From Gammaproteobacteria bacterium (GTDB lineage Bacteria > Pseudomonadota > Gammaproteobacteria > Competibacterales > Competibacteraceae): 8,274 nucleotides of DNA. Of this stretch, positions 1 through 7,845 are shown piece after piece (positions within the stretch are counted from its first letter, which is position 1; each line of letters opens with the position of its first letter). Where the stretch lies: contig JAIFNF010000236.1 of assembly GCA_020047885.1 (NCBI GenBank), positions 1 to 8,274 on the forward strand. The letters are read 5' to 3'. Made by a program: the position numbers and the translations under genes. The notes under the pieces are model-generated. The model was given only the letters and a program-made list of their open reading frames with translations, was not told the origin of the DNA and made no database searches.

Positions 1-1
1 A

Positions 2-78
2 TTAGCCACGGAAAAACACGGAAAAACACGGAAAATTCTTTCTTTTTCTGTGTCATTCTGTGTCATTCCGTGGCTAAA
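2..78. repeat. Imperfect inverted repeat with 10-bp internal periodicity
   Basis: The left arm (2-34) begins TTAGCCACGG and continues with three near-identical 10-bp steps of the form ACACGGAAAA. The right arm (about 43-77) is its reverse complement with roughly six mismatches over 34 positions, and has two TGTGTCATTC steps. The short centre (35-42) would be the loop of a long hairpin. It lies downstream of the stop of the DUF6763-like gene and may terminate its transcript. It resembles the family of dispersed intergenic palindromes with a CCACGGA-type core seen in several bacterial genomes. Whether it is dispersed in this genome cannot be judged from one copy. Confidence 0.75.
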
Positions 79-150
79 ATTCTCACGTTTGGCTGGAGTG
101 GGGATCAAGGCGGGTATGCTCTTTTCAGGAAATCGCCTTAGTAAGGATAT

Positions 151-453
151 TCAGTCCTCCCGGTCGGCGAGCAGGTCGTCCTCGTCGCTGAATTCGGCTT
201 CCTCCTCGGCTTCTTCCTCGTCGCTCGGATCATCGCCGCCGACGCCATCAAACGGGCCAGACCAGTCTTCCGGGGCTTCGATAGCGTCCATCGGGAGTTC
301 ATACCAGGCATCCAGATCCAGTTCCTCGACTTCACCGTCGAAGTACTGGATTTCGATCGTTTGTGCATCCTCGTCGAGGGCAACGACTTCAAAATCATTG
401 CCGGTTTCCTGGTTGCGATACCAGTTGCCAATGATGGGATCAACATCGCTCAT
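151..453 (-). CDS. Small acidic protein, DUF6763-like
   Basis: A 100-residue protein. The N-terminal half carries the pattern DPIIGNWYRNQETG, then EVVALDEDAQTIEIQYFDGEV and LDLDAWYELP, followed by APEDWSGP. I recognise this as the gammaproteobacterial DUF6763 type, whose function is unknown. The C-terminal third is almost all Asp, Glu and Ser (roughly residues 74-100) and is probably disordered. There is no signal peptide or membrane segment, so it is expected in the cytoplasm. The start is an ATG at 453-451 with a good AGGAG ribosome binding site (461-465) seven bases upstream. The helicase gene lies upstream on the same strand, but a 165-base gap with its own promoter candidate suggests separate transcription. 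The family name is from memory of the motif; the ORF itself is certain. Confidence 0.85.
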   Translation of the reverse strand: MSDVDPIIGNWYRNQETGNDFEVVALDEDAQTIEIQYFDGEVEELDLDAWYELPMDAIEAPEDWSGPFDGVGGDDPSDEEEAEEEAEFSDEDDLLADRED

Positions 454-509
454 CGCCGATCTCCTGCAGCAGGTGGGATAACTCTATGGGTTCACGGTTT
501 CTATCAGCC

Positions 510-539
510 ATTTTGACTAATGACCCCAGAACAATTCAA
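510..539 (-). promoter_or_regulatory. Candidate sigma-70 promoter for the DUF6763-like gene
   Basis: Read on the minus strand there is TTGAAT (539-534; consensus TTGACA, 4 of 6), an 18-base spacer, and CAAAAT (515-510; consensus TATAAT, 4 of 6). It lies about 57 bases upstream of the start codon, in an AT-richer island of an otherwise GC-rich window. The match is modest and was found by eye only. Confidence 0.35.
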
Positions 540-587
540 CCCACTACTGAGGAAATTTTGGATGCAGGACTTTCGCGGCGCCCGGCC

Positions 588-605
588 CCCACGCCGGAAC
601 GTGGG
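588..605 (-). terminator. Hairpin just downstream of rhlE, possible terminator
   Basis: On the minus strand CCCACG pairs with CGTGGG around a six-base loop, starting 13 bases after the rhlE TAG stop. There is no T tract after the stem, so it would be a weak intrinsic terminator at best. It may only protect the mRNA 3' end. Confidence 0.3.
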
Positions 606-618
606 AACCGGAGTTCGC

Positions 619-1959
619 CTACCTTAGCGCACTTCGACTGTCCGATGAGCGGGCAGGGGCGGAGCCGCGCCAACTGGGACCTTGGTTGCGGGAATGGGAA
701 TGACTTGACCGAGCGGGTTCCGAACGTGATGGTTGACTGCCCGACCGGGGCGCACGACTGGGCATCGCACCGCGATTGCGGCCATTGGGAATCGGCTCGG
801 CCTTGATGCGCGGGTCCGGTTCAAAACCGGGCAGCGCGTCTTTGGGCAGCGCACGTTTGAGCACCTTCTCAATATCGGCCAGCAACTTGTTCTCATCCAC
901 GCAGACCAGCGAGACCGCCGCGCCTTCCGAACCGGCGCGACCGGTGCGGCCAATGCGATGGATATAGTCTTCTGGCACGTTGGGCAATTCAAAATTCACG
1001 ACATGCGGCAGTTCCACAATATCCAGACCCCGAGCCGCGATGTCGGTCGCCACCAGGACGGGTAAGGTGCCACTTTTGAACTGCGCCAGGGCATGGGTTC
1101 GTGCTGACTGACTCTTGTTGCCATGAATCGCCAGCGACGCAATCCCGTCCCGGCTCAACTGCTCGGATAACCGGTTAGCGCCATGCTTGGTGCGGGTAAA
1201 CACCAGCACCTGCCGCCAACCGTTCTCCTTGATCAGATGCGCCAGCAATTCACGCTTCCGTTCCCGATCCACCGGATATACCCGATGGCTGACCGCTTCC
1301 GCTGGGGCGTTGCGGCGAGCGACTTCAATCAAGGTGGGACGGTTCAACAAGCTGTCGGCCAGCGTCCGAATCTCGTCGGAGAAGGTCGCCGAGAACAACA
1401 GGTTCTGCCGTTGCCGGGGCAGCAGCGCCAGCACCTTCTTGATGTCGTGGATAAAGCCCATATCCAGCATCCGGTCCGCCTCATCCAGCACCAGCACCTC
1501 GACCCGCGACAGGTCTACCGTGCGCTGACCGGCGTGATCCAGCAGGCGGCCTGGCGTCGCGACCAGGATATCCACCCGATTGCGCAGTTGCTGGATTTGC
1601 GGCTGGATGCCGACGCCGCCGAAGATGACCATCGACTTCAATTTCACATATTTGCCGTATTCACGGACGCTTTCCTCCACCTGCGCGGCCAGTTCGCGGG
1701 TTGGGGTGAGAATCAGCGCGCGGATCGGCGCACGACCGCCGGTATTGGCGCTGCGGCCATCATTGGTAGCCAGGCGCTGTAGGAGGGGTAAGGTAAATCC
1801 AGCGGTTTTGCCGGTGCCGGTCTGTGCGCCAGCGAGTAAATCACCGCCCGACAGCACGGCAGGGATCGCCTGCTGCTGAATTGGGGTGGGCACGGTGTAG
1901 CCGCGTTCAGTCACTGCGCGAACGAGAGCATCGGACAGTCCAAGGGAAGCAAACGACAT
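619..1959 (-). CDS. rhlE: DEAD-box ATP-dependent RNA helicase, RhlE type
   Basis: A 446-residue cytoplasmic RNA helicase that would use ATP to unwind short RNA duplexes. Family roles are in ribosome assembly, RNA decay and cold adaptation. All signature motifs are present in order: Q motif around residues 21-30 ([10 protein letters not shown]), Walker A AQTGTGKT at 45-52, PTREL at 86-90, TPGRLL at 135-140, DEAD at 159-162, SAT at 190-192, VFTRT at 253-257, ARGLDI at 309-314 and [10 protein letters not shown] at 334-343. After about residue 390 there is a basic, Ser/Arg/Pro-rich tail typical of RhlE and likely used to bind RNA. The ATG at 1959-1957 begins the conserved [16 protein letters not shown] opening and has TTGGAG upstream. 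The gene appears intact, unlike the large gene upstream. RhlE is favoured over SrmB, DbpA or CsdA by the opening, the length and the absence of their C-terminal domains. Confidence 0.93.
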   Translation of the reverse strand: MSFASLGLSDALVRAVTERGYTVPTPIQQQAIPAVLSGGDLLAGAQTGTGKTAGFTLPLLQRLATNDGRSANTGGRAPIRALILTPTRELAAQVEESVREYGKYVKLKSMVIFGGVGIQPQIQQLRNRVDILVATPGRLLDHAGQRTVDLSRVEVLVLDEADRMLDMGFIHDIKKVLALLPRQRQNLLFSATFSDEIRTLADSLLNRPTLIEVARRNAPAEAVSHRVYPVDRERKRELLAHLIKENGWRQVLVFTRTKHGANRLSEQLSRDGIASLAIHGNKSQSARTHALAQFKSGTLPVLVATDIAARGLDIVELPHVVNFELPNVPEDYIHRIGRTGRAGSEGAAVSLVCVDENKLLADIEKVLKRALPKDALPGFEPDPRIKAEPIPNGRNRGAMPSRAPRSGSQPSRSEPARSSHSHSRNQGPSWRGSAPARSSDSRSALR

Positions 1960-2256
1960 GAGACTCCAAAGATTTCAAGGCAACATCGGCCGGTCGCCGG
2001 AGGTCGGCGCCAGTCTTGGGCAGATGGATAAGAAGATTGACCAGAATGGGCGCGGCGGGAGACTGGAATAATGCCGCGGGAACGCAGACTAACAGAATTC
2101 CCCACATTAAGCTTGCGAAATCCGGGAATCGGTACGAGTTGACCGACCTGCGCTTGTTTGCCGTGGTCGGGATTGGATTGGAACGGGTGGTGTGGCAGGG
2201 GGTTGGCGTGTAGGGGATGGGGGAGCCGGCGTCTGGCCGGCTCCCGTGGAGCGGAT
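1960..2256. other. Non-coding region between the broken surface-protein gene and rhlE
   Basis: These 297 bases should hold the rhlE promoter and leader. I see no clear -35/-10 pair. The AT-richer part around 2080-2110 is the likeliest place for one. Short open frames that run into rhlE have no recognisable content. The only clear structure is the hairpin at 2221-2245. Confidence 0.5.
2221..2245 (-). terminator. Strong 10-bp hairpin after the surface-protein gene
   Basis: GGGAGCCGGC (2221-2230) pairs perfectly with GCCGGCTCCC (2236-2245) around a five-base loop. It lies 12 bases beyond the TAA stop (2259-2257) of the large minus-strand gene. The position fits a transcription terminator, but there is no T tract on the minus strand, so a Rho-dependent or 3'-end-protecting role is also possible. 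Confidence 0.5.
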
Positions 2257-2259
2257 TTA

Positions 2260-3040
2260 CCAGCGGCCGGTCACCGGGACATTGCCCGGCAGACCGAAGC
2301 CGGTCTCAGGCTGGGCGGGGTTCTTTTCGACGCACTGGTCGATCGTACAGCCATCCCAGGCTTGGTTGCCATGGAGGTCGAAGTACCAGCTACCGTCGCG
2401 GTAGACGCCGATGCGGGTGACGCCGTCGCCGACCCAGTCACCGGCCACGGGCATATCGCCGGGCGCGCCGAAGGCGTTTTCCGCGCAGCCGTCGATTTCA
2501 CAACCATCCCAGGCCTGGTTGCCATTCCGGTCGAAGTACCAACTGCCGTCCCGGAACACGCCGATGCGGGTCACGCCGTCGCCGACCCAGTCGCCGACGA
2601 CCGGGCGGTCGCTGGCCTGGCCAAACTGACCGCAGCGGTCGAGGGCGCAATCGTCCCATTGGCCGTTGCCGTTGGCGTCGAGGTACCACGCGCCGTCCCG
2701 GAACACGCCGACGGTGGTGATCCCGGAGCCAGTCCAGTCGCCGGCGACCGGTTGGTCGTCGGCCAGGCCGAAGCCGTCGATACAGTGGTCCACGTCGCAG
2801 CCGTCCCACTGGCCGTTGCCGTTGCGATCCAGGAACCAGCCGACCGGGGCGGGTCGGAACACGCCGATCCGGTCACGGTCGTCGTCGGCCCAGGAACCCA
2901 CGACCGGGCGGTCGCTGGCCAGGCCAAAGACGTGACAGGAATCCGTCGCGCAGCCGTCCCAGGTGCTGGTGCCATTGGCGTCGAGGAACCACCAGCCCTC
3001 GCCGCCGCGTTCGGCATCCCGTGGACGGAAGACGCCCATG
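2260..3040 (-). repeat. Five C-terminal repeats of about 51 residues (GVFRDGSWYFD...WDGC)
   Basis: Each unit reads roughly GVFRDGSWYFDxNGNxxWDGC, then a Cys four residues later (CATDSC, CDVDHC, CALDRC, CEIDGC, CTIDQC), then FGxxxDxPVxGDWxGDGxTR. At DNA level the units begin near 3034, 2863, 2707, 2560 and 2407, giving spacings of 171, 156, 147 and 153 bp. The DxNGN pattern suggests calcium binding and the period suggests beta-propeller-like blades; both are inferences. The last unit ends PVTGRW at the stop codon, so this is the natural C terminus. Confidence 0.85.
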
Positions 3041-5149
3041 GCGCTAAACGGCAACGCCGGTCACGGTCCGCGCCGCGGTCAGGGTGACCGGGCAGGTTAG
3101 TACGGTGCCAGTACAGGCGCCGGTCCAGCCCAGGAAGGTAGCCCGGGCCGCGGGGGTGGCGGTCAGCGTCACGCGAGTATCCTGCGGGTAGCTTTCGGTG
3201 CAGTCGGCTCTGCACTGGATGCCCGCCGGGGCGCTGGTCACCGTGCCGGCCCCGGTGACCACGACTGTCAGCGAATAAACCGATGTGGCCTGGAACGTCG
3301 CCTGAACCTCGCAGTCGGCGGTGATGACCGCCGTGGTGTAGGTCGTCCCGGAGAGCGTCCCGCCGCAGCCGCTGACCGCTGCCAGGGTGTACCCGGTATC
3401 AGCAGTGACCATGAAGATCGCCATCGCGCCATCAGCCACGGTTTGCGGCGTCGCGGGGTCAATCCCGCCGCCCATCCCTACCGTGGGTGTGACGGTGTAG
3501 ATGCGGTCGCTGACGCCCATCTGGACGGTGAATGCCTGCTCGGTCAGGATATTTTCCAGACCCTGATCGACGACCTGGAGGGTGAAGGTGTAGGTTCCCG
3601 CTTGCGTTGGCGTGCCGCTGAGGGTGGCGGTTGGTTGGTCGGGACGGGCCGCGAGCAGTTCCAGACCGGGCGGGAGGCTGCCGGTGGCCATGCCCCAGGT
3701 GTAGGGACCAACGCCGTTCCCGGCGGTGAGGACGCCTTCATAGGCGACGCCGACCTGGCCGGTGGCAGGCAACGCGCCGGTCAGGACAAAGTTGGATACG
3801 GCGGGACCGGCCAGGTTAATAATCACCCCGTTAGCCGTCAGGTCATTATCGCCATAACCACCATCCTGGATCGTGTAGGTCACGATGTTGCCGGCGATCG
3901 TCGCTCCATCCAGCACATACCAGTCAGGTAAGTCATTCTGCGCGGTTTGCGCGTATTTCCGGGGTGTCGGCTGACCCCCGTCGGGTGGACGATATGTTGT
4001 CAAGACGCCGGTCGGCGGTGCCCCCTCCGACCCCGGCTCCTTGGACTCAGGAGGGTAGGCTATGGTCATTATCACGATGGTTCCCACCTCAACGCCCTCG
4101 ACTTTGAGGTTCACCGCCCCGTAGGGGTCACCGTGGGGGTGGTCTGCTGGACCTGGAAGCTCGCCGTCACCGTACAATCCGCCATCACCGCCGCCGTGGT
4201 GTAGGTGGTTCCCGACAGGGTACCGCCGCAGGTGCCGCCCACCGTCCCGAGGTACCCGCTGTTCGGGGTGACCGTGAACGTGGTTGTACTGCCGTGATTG
4301 ACCGTTTGACTCGTCGGGCTGATGCCGCCACCGGTTCCGGCAGTCGTGGTCACGGTGTAGCTTTGAATACTGGCGCTGCAACTGGCGGTCGTGCCGTTGC
4401 TGCTACCGCTGCAACTCCACAACCACGGGCCAGTACCACTGACGGCTGAGGGACTGCCTACAGCGCAGAGATCGGTTGTCGGGGCGTTGGTGAAGGTTCC
4501 ATTATGGGCACTGCCGCAGGCGCCGTTGACCGGCGTGGAACCACCCCCGCCGCCACCGCCGCCTCCCGACGCCGCATTCGTCAGGCTGAAACGGCCGTTG
4601 CTGGCTCCGGTGGCACTGACTGTGACTGGATAACTACCCGCTGTGGAATTGGCCGTAGCCGTCACGCTGGCCGAACCGCTGGCAATCATAAACGGGCTAC
4701 CGACCAGGACGGCGCTGGCCCCGCTGCCAGGGGCGGTGAAAGCAACTTTGCCGCCATTGACCTGTCCTGCGCCGGTCGCAGTGACGGTCACTGCCAGCGG
4801 ATGGGCAAACGCGGTGCTGATCGTCGTGCTCTGGTTGTCGCCGCCGGTCTTGGTGAGGATGAAGCCTTGCGATTCATACGCGCCGATGTCGCAAGTCGCC
4901 CGGGTAACCCCGCGCTGATCGGTTGCCGGACACCCGCCATTGGTTCCGGCATTAATCGCCGGACTGCCCGGCAGCAGCGGGAAGGTCTGGGTCGAACCGG
5001 TGTAATTGCCTAATGCGCTGAGCAGCGGGTTGGTGTTGCTCAACGAACCGCTGGTTGAGCCGAAGCCGCACGTCGTGCCGTCGTCGAGATTGTTCCCGCC
5101 GGTGGTGATCGTGCCGGAACAGTTCCCGCCGGTGGTATTGCCCGCCAGC

Positions 5150-5440
5150 AGGGTGTTGGTCAGGGTTGCTGCGGTGCCTGCGCCATCGTTGTGAAGCCCG
5201 CCGCCGGTGGTGGCCGAGTTGCCGGAAAACGTAGTGTTGGTCAGGGTTGCGGTGCCTTCGCCATCGTTATAAAGCCCGCCGCCGATGGTGGCCGAGTTGC
5301 CGGAAAACGTAGTGTTGGTCAGGGTTGCTATGCCAGAGTTGAAAAGCCCGCCGCCCTCGACGGCCTAGTTGCCTGAGAACGTGGTATTGATCAGGGTTGC
5401 TATGCCAAAGTTGAAAAGCCCGCCGCCGATGCTGCCACTG
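5150..5440 (-). repeat. Tandem beta-helix turn repeats of 72-81 bp
   Basis: The motif CAGGGTTGC on the plus strand recurs at 5161, 5242, 5320 and 5392, giving units of 81, 78 and 72 bp (27, 26 and 24 residues). Each codes for one turn of the type GGGLxNxGxATLTNTTFSGNSAT on the minus strand. The copies are nearly identical at DNA level, so recombination between them is likely. In one copy the conserved TCG (Ser) codon has become TAG (5367-5365). Confidence 0.85.
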
Positions 5441-5730
5441 CCATTGGCCACCGTGAGGTTTCGCAACGTAAAGTTGGCGGTATCGGTGATGACGCGGAAC
5501 ACCCGGAAACAGGTCGTACAACTGACGCCAGGGCCATTGACGGAGACGATATGCCCGGTTCCGTCAATCGTCAGATTCTTGTCAATCGCCAACTCGTCAG
5601 ATGTGAGTTGCACGGCGAGATCGCTGGCAAAGGTAATCGTGCTGTTCGGGCAGGCATCGGCGATGATTTGCCGCAAGCTGCCCGCGCCGCTGTCAGCGGT
5701 GGTGGTGACCACCGTGGCCGGACAGGGCAC

Positions 5731-6179
5731 GGTGATGTCCTGCGTGACCTGCGGGGCGGCGTTGTAGTTGCTGTTGCCGTCCTGATCAGCAGCAATGGTG
5801 CAGGTTCCCGCCGTCACGCCCGTGACCGTTACGCCATTGGTGCCGCTCACCGTGCAAACGCCGGTTGTGGTCGAGGTGAAGGTGACCGGATTGCCGGAGG
5901 CACCGCCAGTGGCGCTGGCGGTGGTGACGCCGCCCACGCTCAGGGTGGTGGGGTTGAAAGTGATCGCGCCAATCGTTTGATTGCCCTTGCCGACGGTGAT
6001 GTCCTGCGTGACCTGCGGGGCGGCGTTGTAGTTGCTGTTGCCGTCCTGATTGGCGGCAATGGTGCAGGTTCCCACCGTCACGCCCGTGACCGTTACGCCG
6101 TTAGTGTCGCTCACCCTGCAAACACCGGTCGTGGTTGAGGTGAAGGTGACCGGATTGCCGGACGCGCCGCCAGTGGCGG
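5731..6179 (-). repeat. Two copies of an 88-residue Ig-like repeat at 264-bp spacing
   Basis: A segment of about 185 bp at 5731-5915 recurs almost unchanged at 5995-6179, exactly 264 bp away. It codes for the conserved part SATGGASGNPVTFTSTTTG, then GVTVTGV, GTCTIAA and NYNAAPQVTQDITV. A third, more diverged copy lies at about 6265-6490 and carries the TAA lesion. These are Ig-like stalk repeats common in secreted bacterial proteins. Confidence 0.85.
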
Positions 6180-6764
6180 AAACTGTCCCGGTTCCATCGA
6201 CGACCACGCTGGGTGCGGTGCCGAAGCTGATGGTCTGCGCGGCCGGGGTCACCGTGAAGGTCTGTTGAACCTCTGGGGCGGCATTGTAGTTGTCGTCGCC
6301 CGCCTGGTTGGCATTGATGGTGCGAGTGCCGGCAGCCTGGAAGCTAACTTAGCTGTCGGTCAGCATGCAGATGGCGCTGCTGGCCGGGGCAATGGCGAAA
6401 ATGACTGGGAGTCCGGAGGTGGCGGTGGCGGTGGGCGTATAGGCGGGGCCGTCCACCGTAGCGCTGGGGGCCGTGGAGGTGAAGCTGATGGTTTGCGCGG
6501 CCTTGAGGGTGAAGGTGGCAATAACTGTTTGATTAACCGCGGTGTTCACCGTGCATGGGTTGTCATTCTCGGATAGGCAACCCGTCCAGCTACTGAAGGT
6601 GGAGTTGGCGTCGGGGGTGGCAGTGAGGACAACCTGCCCCGCCGTGAGCATCTCATGGGCGAAACTGCCCTTGCAGTACTGGCCACAATCCACGCCGGGC
6701 AGGCTGCTGGCCACCGTGCCGCTACCCCCGCCCGCCTTGGTCACAGAAAGCAAAGCATACTGTC

Positions 6765-6787
6765 CGCCGCGCACCAACCGCACGGCG
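6765..6787 (-). promoter_or_regulatory. Imperfect palindrome at the 3' edge of the VR, candidate IMH element
   Basis: On the minus strand the arm CGCCGTGCG is followed by loop GTTGG and arm TGCGCGGCG. This gives a nine-position stem with seven Watson-Crick pairs and two G-T wobbles. It covers the point where VR and TR similarity ends, which is where the IMH (initiation of mutagenic homing) site sits in studied DGRs. The TR counterpart has lost one base and the second arm, as expected for an IMH* that cannot itself be a target. The function is inferred. Confidence 0.45.
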
Positions 6788-6881
6788 TTGCTGTTGCCCC
6801 TGTTGTTGGCCTGTTCGTCACCCTTGAGGAAGTAAACGACCAACGCGGCGTTGGCAAAGGGGGCAGACGGAGACGCCGACC
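6769..6881 (-). repeat. DGR variable repeat (VR) inside the DUF1566 domain
   Basis: These 113 bp align with the TR at 7579-7702. They start with GGTCGGCGTCTCCG and end with GCCGTGCGGTTG(G)TGCGC on the minus strand. Over the 35 codons compared I count 21 differences, 14 of them at TR adenines (14 of 31 adenines changed against 7 of 74 other bases). Examples of TR to VR: AAC to GTC, AAC to CTC, AAT to TTT, AAC to TAC. The encoded segment runs from WSASPSAPF to GNSNAVRLVR, in the exposed ligand-binding part of the C-type-lectin-like fold. There is no stop codon within it. Confidence 0.9.
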
Positions 6882-7299
6882 AGAAATAAGCGTTGGGCGT
6901 ATTGGGGAACACCGTGGCGTTGATCGCCGGATTAAAATTACGCCGTTCGACAATCGACGCCAGTTCTTTCTGATTGGGCAGCCGCCAGTCGCTGAAAGTG
7001 GCGAAGGTTCCGAGCGTCGGCCCTCGTTCTAGAGCCAGCGACCAAGTGTAGGTGTCAGCCACACCGGCATTGTCCACGCAAGTGCTTCCATTCCAATCCC
7101 AGCCCTCGTGGCAGCGCTTCCAGGTCAGGCCAGTTTTTTTGTGGTAGGCGGTGCCATTGACATCGTCCAGGGTGAAATCACTGGTGGGCGTGGTCGCCAG
7201 TACCGCCGGGTTTTCATCCGCCCACACCGTGGCCGCGGGCCAGGCCAGCAACACCAGCGCCCAGCCAAGAACCAGGCAGCGAAGAAGCAGTGTCTTCAT

Positions 7300-7578
7300 G
7301 AAGAGGATTCCTGTGGAGTCGAAGAAGAGCGACCTCGGCCAGACGACAGGGATGTCCGGCCGGAGGGCGAGAAGAGGATTCGGGGAGGCGCTGGTCGCCA
7401 GATCAGCCGCAGCACCCGTCGCTTGAGACCGCCGCGCAGGTCGCCTTCCTCGGCGATGAAGCGGTGGGCGATGCCCAGGCGGCGCAGTTGCCGACGCAAG
7501 CCAGCCAAGGCGTTCAGCGGCAAGCGAAACACTTGGGCAAAACCCGGTCGGGCAGCGGGTTTGGCGCGGGGGCGCAGG
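7300..7578 (-). other. Spacer between the TR and the target gene
   Basis: In the usual DGR order the reverse transcriptase gene would begin here; no RT motif such as (Y/F)xDD is visible in any frame. One minus-strand frame holds a coding-looking stretch at about 7398-7545 (LPLNALAGLRRQLRRLG, then IAHRFIAEEGDL), but I cannot assign it to a family. The last bases contain the ribosome binding site of the target gene. No clear promoter is seen. Confidence 0.5.
7540..7562 (-). terminator. Hairpin with short T run just after the TR
   Basis: On the minus strand AAACCCG (7562-7556) pairs with CGGGTTT (7546-7540) around a nine-base loop, with one more T at 7539. It begins 16 bases after the TR ends. 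It could close the TR RNA as a weak intrinsic terminator, or form part of the structured flank that DGR reverse transcriptases use for priming. This is inferred from position and pairing only. Confidence 0.35.
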
Positions 7579-7702
7579 GCGCACAACCGCACGGCGTTGT
7601 TGTTGCCCTTGTTGTTGCCCTTGTTGTTGGCGTTGTCGTTACCATTGTTGAAGTTCACGTTCCACGCGTTGTCAGCATTGGGGGCATACGGAGACGCCGA
7701 CC
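7579..7702 (-). repeat. DGR template repeat (TR)
   Basis: A 124-bp repeat matching the VR. On the minus strand it is dominated by AAC and AAG codons between GC-rich edges, the classic TR composition in which adenines are the bases replaced during error-prone cDNA synthesis. It would be transcribed as a non-coding RNA, reverse transcribed and copied into the VR. It contains two tandem copies of AACAACAAGGGC where the VR has one, which explains its extra length (124 minus 12, plus the one base missing at the IMH* edge, gives 113). It lies between the Avd-like gene and the target gene on the same strand. The open reading frame running through it is an effect of its composition. Confidence 0.9.
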
Positions 7703-7845
7703 CTGCCGACCGGATGGCCCACGCACTTGGGCGGACGAACGTCCCACCGGAGTCCCAGCCCGATGGTAGGAACCCCTGCATCGTTTTCCCCGAAATCGGG
7801 GGGCGTGGGGGCACAGTGATCTCGGCACGCGCCATCCCCGCAACA
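7703..7845 (-). other. Avd-TR intergenic segment, likely leader of the TR RNA
   Basis: These 143 bases separate the ancestral end of the Avd gene from the TR. They contain a hairpin at 7788-7801 (CCCCG and CGGGG around a four-base loop) and a direct repeat of GTCCCA at about 7741-7756. In studied DGRs this segment belongs to the structured TR RNA. I see no gene or convincing promoter in it. Confidence 0.45.

Larger units (their letters stand above)
2257..7299 (-). pseudogene. Giant secreted multi-domain surface protein, DGR target (DUF1566), broken by two stops and two frameshifts
   Basis: Reconstructed as about 1,680 residues read from ATG 7299-7297, with CAGGAAT (7313-7307) as ribosome binding site. 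Order: signal peptide 1-27, cleavage likely after VWA; DUF1566 domain about 40-185 (TWKRC, DWRLPNQKELASIV, FWSAS, AVRLVRGG) containing the VR at about 140-177; a bacterial-repeat domain with Cys pairs; three Ig-like repeats, two nearly identical; a parallel beta-helix region with GGGL...TLTNTTFSGN turns ending in CDIGAYE; a Gly-rich linker near 4545-4567; an NGACGSAHNGTF...WSCSG module; an InlB-like repeat; a choice-of-anchor-U-like segment (DGATIAGNIVTYTIQDGG); a putative Ig domain; two more bacterial repeats; five C-terminal repeats. Lesions: TAA 6351-6349 and TAG 5367-5365, both with the same frame and homology continuing beyond; a frameshift near 4114-4120 in a GGGGCGG tract; an opposite one near 3050-3070. 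Only the first 316 codons would be translated, still including the VR. Sequencing error is an alternative for the frameshifts but less so for the stops. Confidence 0.85.

Noticed and set aside
136..146. Short palindrome CCTTAGTAAGG after the DUF6763-like gene
   Set aside because: Five-base arms with a one-base centre cannot form a useful RNA hairpin, and no known operator is recognised.
2158..3087. Plus-strand open frame of 309 codons opposite the C-terminal repeats
   Set aside because: Its Ala/Val/Asp-rich translation is the antisense shadow of the repeat array; the minus strand gives clear, cysteine-bearing repeats. The same applies to the plus-strand frames over 3443-6268 and over rhlE.
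5150..5440. Regularly spaced repeats considered as a CRISPR array
   Set aside because: The spacing varies in multiples of three (81, 78, 72), the intervals are also similar to each other, and the whole encodes beta-helix turns.
6769..7702. VR and TR as ordinary paralogous gene fragments
   Set aside because: Similarity covers only about 113 bp with sharp edges, and substitutions favour adenines of one copy, which ordinary divergence would not produce.
7296..7835. Minus-strand open frame of 179 codons running through the TR
   Set aside because: The TR lacks stop codons because it copies a coding segment. The flanking residues have no recognisable domain and the start has no convincing ribosome binding site. 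It is better explained as non-coding TR RNA.
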